Shown here piece by piece: positions 61,597 to 64,000 of a stretch of DNA of 64,000 nucleotides. Made by a program: the position numbers and the translations under genes. This DNA is from Clostridia bacterium (GTDB taxonomy: Bacteria > Bacillota > Clostridia > Oscillospirales > Acutalibacteraceae). The stretch's first letter is position 1. Every line of letters starts with the position of its first letter. Under the pieces are notes generated by a model. That model saw nothing but the letters and a program-made list of their open reading frames with translations. It had not been told where the DNA came from and did no database searches. The stretch covers positions 1-64,000 of the forward strand of contig JAFRRP010000009.1 of the NCBI GenBank assembly GCA_017428085.1, given 5' to 3'.

Positions 61597-62004
61597 TTAC
61601 AGATGCGGCGTTTTTTTTGTCTGCACATCGGCGATAAGCCGGGCCAGCTTGACCGCGTGTTCCTTGTAGTGGCGGATGCTTTCCACGTCGGCCTCGTGCA
61701 GGCGCTTCATGCGCTCGCGGACTTCGTCCAGATCCACGTCCGCCCACACGCAGATATCGGTGAACACCCGGGCGTCGTTGTTCTCCACGAACACGGTGCC
61801 CTCGTCCGTGTACACCTCCAGCACCTTTTCCGGGGTGCGGATACGCATCACGCCCTCTTTGATCGCCATCAGCAGGGGCATGTGGTCCCGCATGACGCAC
61901 AGTTCCCCGTCCGGCGCGTTGCAGGTCAGCGAGACGGCCTCAAACGTGCCGAAGAGTTTTTCGGGGGTATAGATGGTTACTTTGAATGTGTTGGGGGTTG
62001 GCAT
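61597..62004 (-). CDS. atpC: F1F0 ATP synthase epsilon subunit
   Basis: A 135-residue epsilon subunit of the F1 rotor. The N-terminal beta-sandwich begins FKVTIYTPEKLFGTFEAVSL and has DGELCVMRDHMPLLMAIKEG, matching the LPGxxGExGILPxHxPLxxxL segment of the family with changes. The C-terminal two helices (DLDEVRERMKRLHEADVESI) can inhibit rotation. Length is normal. It is last in the atpG-atpD-atpC order, ends at a strong terminator, and is separated from atpD by a MITE-like element. A GGTGAGGAT site precedes ATG. Confidence 0.95.
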   Translation of the reverse strand: MPTPNTFKVTIYTPEKLFGTFEAVSLTCNAPDGELCVMRDHMPLLMAIKEGVMRIRTPEKVLEVYTDEGTVFVENNDARVFTDICVWADVDLDEVRERMKRLHEADVESIRHYKEHAVKLARLIADVQTKKTPHL

Positions 62005-62031
62005 GGATCCTCACCTTGATGTGATCAGCGG

Positions 62032-62177
62032 CAGCGCGGCACCTCAGTGCCGCTTTTGGCAAAAGTAACAGATGCAACGATACCGGTGATCGGTGTTTCG
62101 GAATAATAAAAGAAGTTCTAATCAAATAGACGTCAATAGTTTGTTTGCGCCTCAAGCGGCACTGAGGTGCCGCGCTA
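62032..62177. repeat. MITE-like element between atpD and atpC
   Basis: The left terminus 62032-62054 (first base C instead of T) and the inverted right terminus 62155-62177 are the GCGGCAC, CTCA, GTGCCGC hairpin. The interior of about 100 bp is AT-rich and unlike those of the other two copies. Confidence 0.8.
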
Positions 62178-62186
62178 CCGGTTGAA

Positions 62187-62205
62187 AACGGCGCGGGGCG
62201 CCGTG

Positions 62206-62208
<3 letters not shown>
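62187..62208 (-). repeat. Stop-embedded TAGC hairpin of atpD
   Basis: On the minus strand the atpD stop TAG (62208-62206) starts TAGC, ACGGCGC, CCCG-type loop, GCGCCGT. The stem pairs perfectly. It directly adjoins the MITE-like element at 62032-62177. Confidence 0.82.
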
Positions 62209-63798
<1,590 letters not shown>

Positions 63799-63801
<3 letters not shown>

Positions 63802-64000
63802 CAGGTTCGTGGCAGCAGTGATCTCCGCCAGCTCGTTGGTGATGCTGAGCTGCCGGGCGGTTTTTAACTGCGTCTGCAGCTCTTTGATCATGTCGTCCGC
63901 GTTGTCGGCGGCGGACTGCATGGCCTCCATCCGGGCGGCGTTCTCGCTGGCGGCGGACTGCATCAGGATGCTGTACAGGATCCCGGAGCAGTACTTGGGG
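63799..64000 (-). CDS. atpG: F1F0 ATP synthase gamma subunit, C-terminal part
   Basis: The last 66 codons of a gene that continues beyond the window. The visible end contains SAASENAARMEAMQSAADNA and DDMIKELQTQLKTARQLSIT followed by NELAEIT, the C-terminal helix of the gamma subunit, with the family's conserved SENAARMxAM-xxAxxNAxxxI pattern. The gamma subunit is the central rotor shaft linking F1 and F0. The position upstream of atpD and the same strand agree. The stop TAG is part of a TAGC hairpin. Confidence 0.93.

Noticed and set aside
61466..61900. N-terminal extension of the MATE transporter
   Set aside because: The extension is antisense to part of the atpC region, crosses the atp terminator and the MATE promoter, and has low-complexity sequence. 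GTG at 61465 has a ribosome site.

Overview
The window looks like a chromosomal segment of an uncultured, GC-rich, Gram-positive anaerobe of the Bacillota, class Clostridia, most likely Oscillospirales/Ruminococcaceae-like. The grounds are near-consensus sigma-A promoters, strong GGAGG-type ribosome binding sites, secreted proteins with dockerin modules of the ADARLALR type, BspA-type leucine-rich repeat proteins, a corrinoid methyltransfer cluster, and a PurF-like protein of a divergent type I associate with gut Clostridia. The taxonomic call is inference; no rRNA or tRNA gene is visible.

Layout. 1-5.5 kb: housekeeping hydrolases (PHP phosphoesterase, HAD phosphatase, M28 peptidase, NudC-like Nudix), a hemolysin-III membrane protein and an XRE regulator. 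5.6-8.6 kb: a BlaI/BlaR1-like sensor pair and a membrane protein. 8.6-14 kb: secreted dockerin proteins and a lipoprotein, including a catalytically dead HtrA-like fold. 14-17 kb: a beta-helix protein fused to a multi-pass membrane domain. 17-28 kb: a strong promoter, an elaborate structured RNA leader and the purine operon purE, purF-like, purM, purN, an unknown gene, purD, an AT-rich voltage-gated ion channel gene, and purL. 28-39.5 kb: mixed accessory genes (zinc-ribbon/Ig-like protein, metallophosphoesterase, DUF4234, Gfo/Idh oxidoreductase, phosphodiester glycosidase, GH43-like protein, two lipase-like proteins, DUF2804). 39.8-44.4 kb: a corrinoid-dependent methyltransfer operon. 44.5-48.4 kb: an alpha/beta hydrolase, an MFS-like carrier and an LRR membrane protein on the minus strand. 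48.8-57.5 kb: AIM24-like protein, lipoprotein, GDPD, Lgt-like protein, a small possibly SOS-regulated membrane protein, VTT protein, galK and mutS2. 57.6-64 kb, minus strand: an LRR/dockerin protein, a MATE transporter and atpC, atpD and the end of atpG.

The most unusual content is in the spaces between genes. (1) Arrays of 7-bp repeats (AGTCGTA and variants) lie just 3' of at least eleven stop codons, always in the same orientation relative to the upstream gene. (2) A TAGC-hairpin family has stem sequences that differ between copies with compensating changes; in four genes the element's first three bases are the TAG stop codon. (3) Pairs of such hairpins bracket unrelated sequences of about 110 bp, including two copies inside the ATP synthase operon. 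(4) A tandem array of different small palindromes separated by GATAT-like spacers lies between galK and mutS2. (5) A leader RNA of about 370 nt with a 16-bp long-range helix and a strong pseudoknot precedes purE. Together these suggest an undescribed system of 3'-end and intergenic structured elements.
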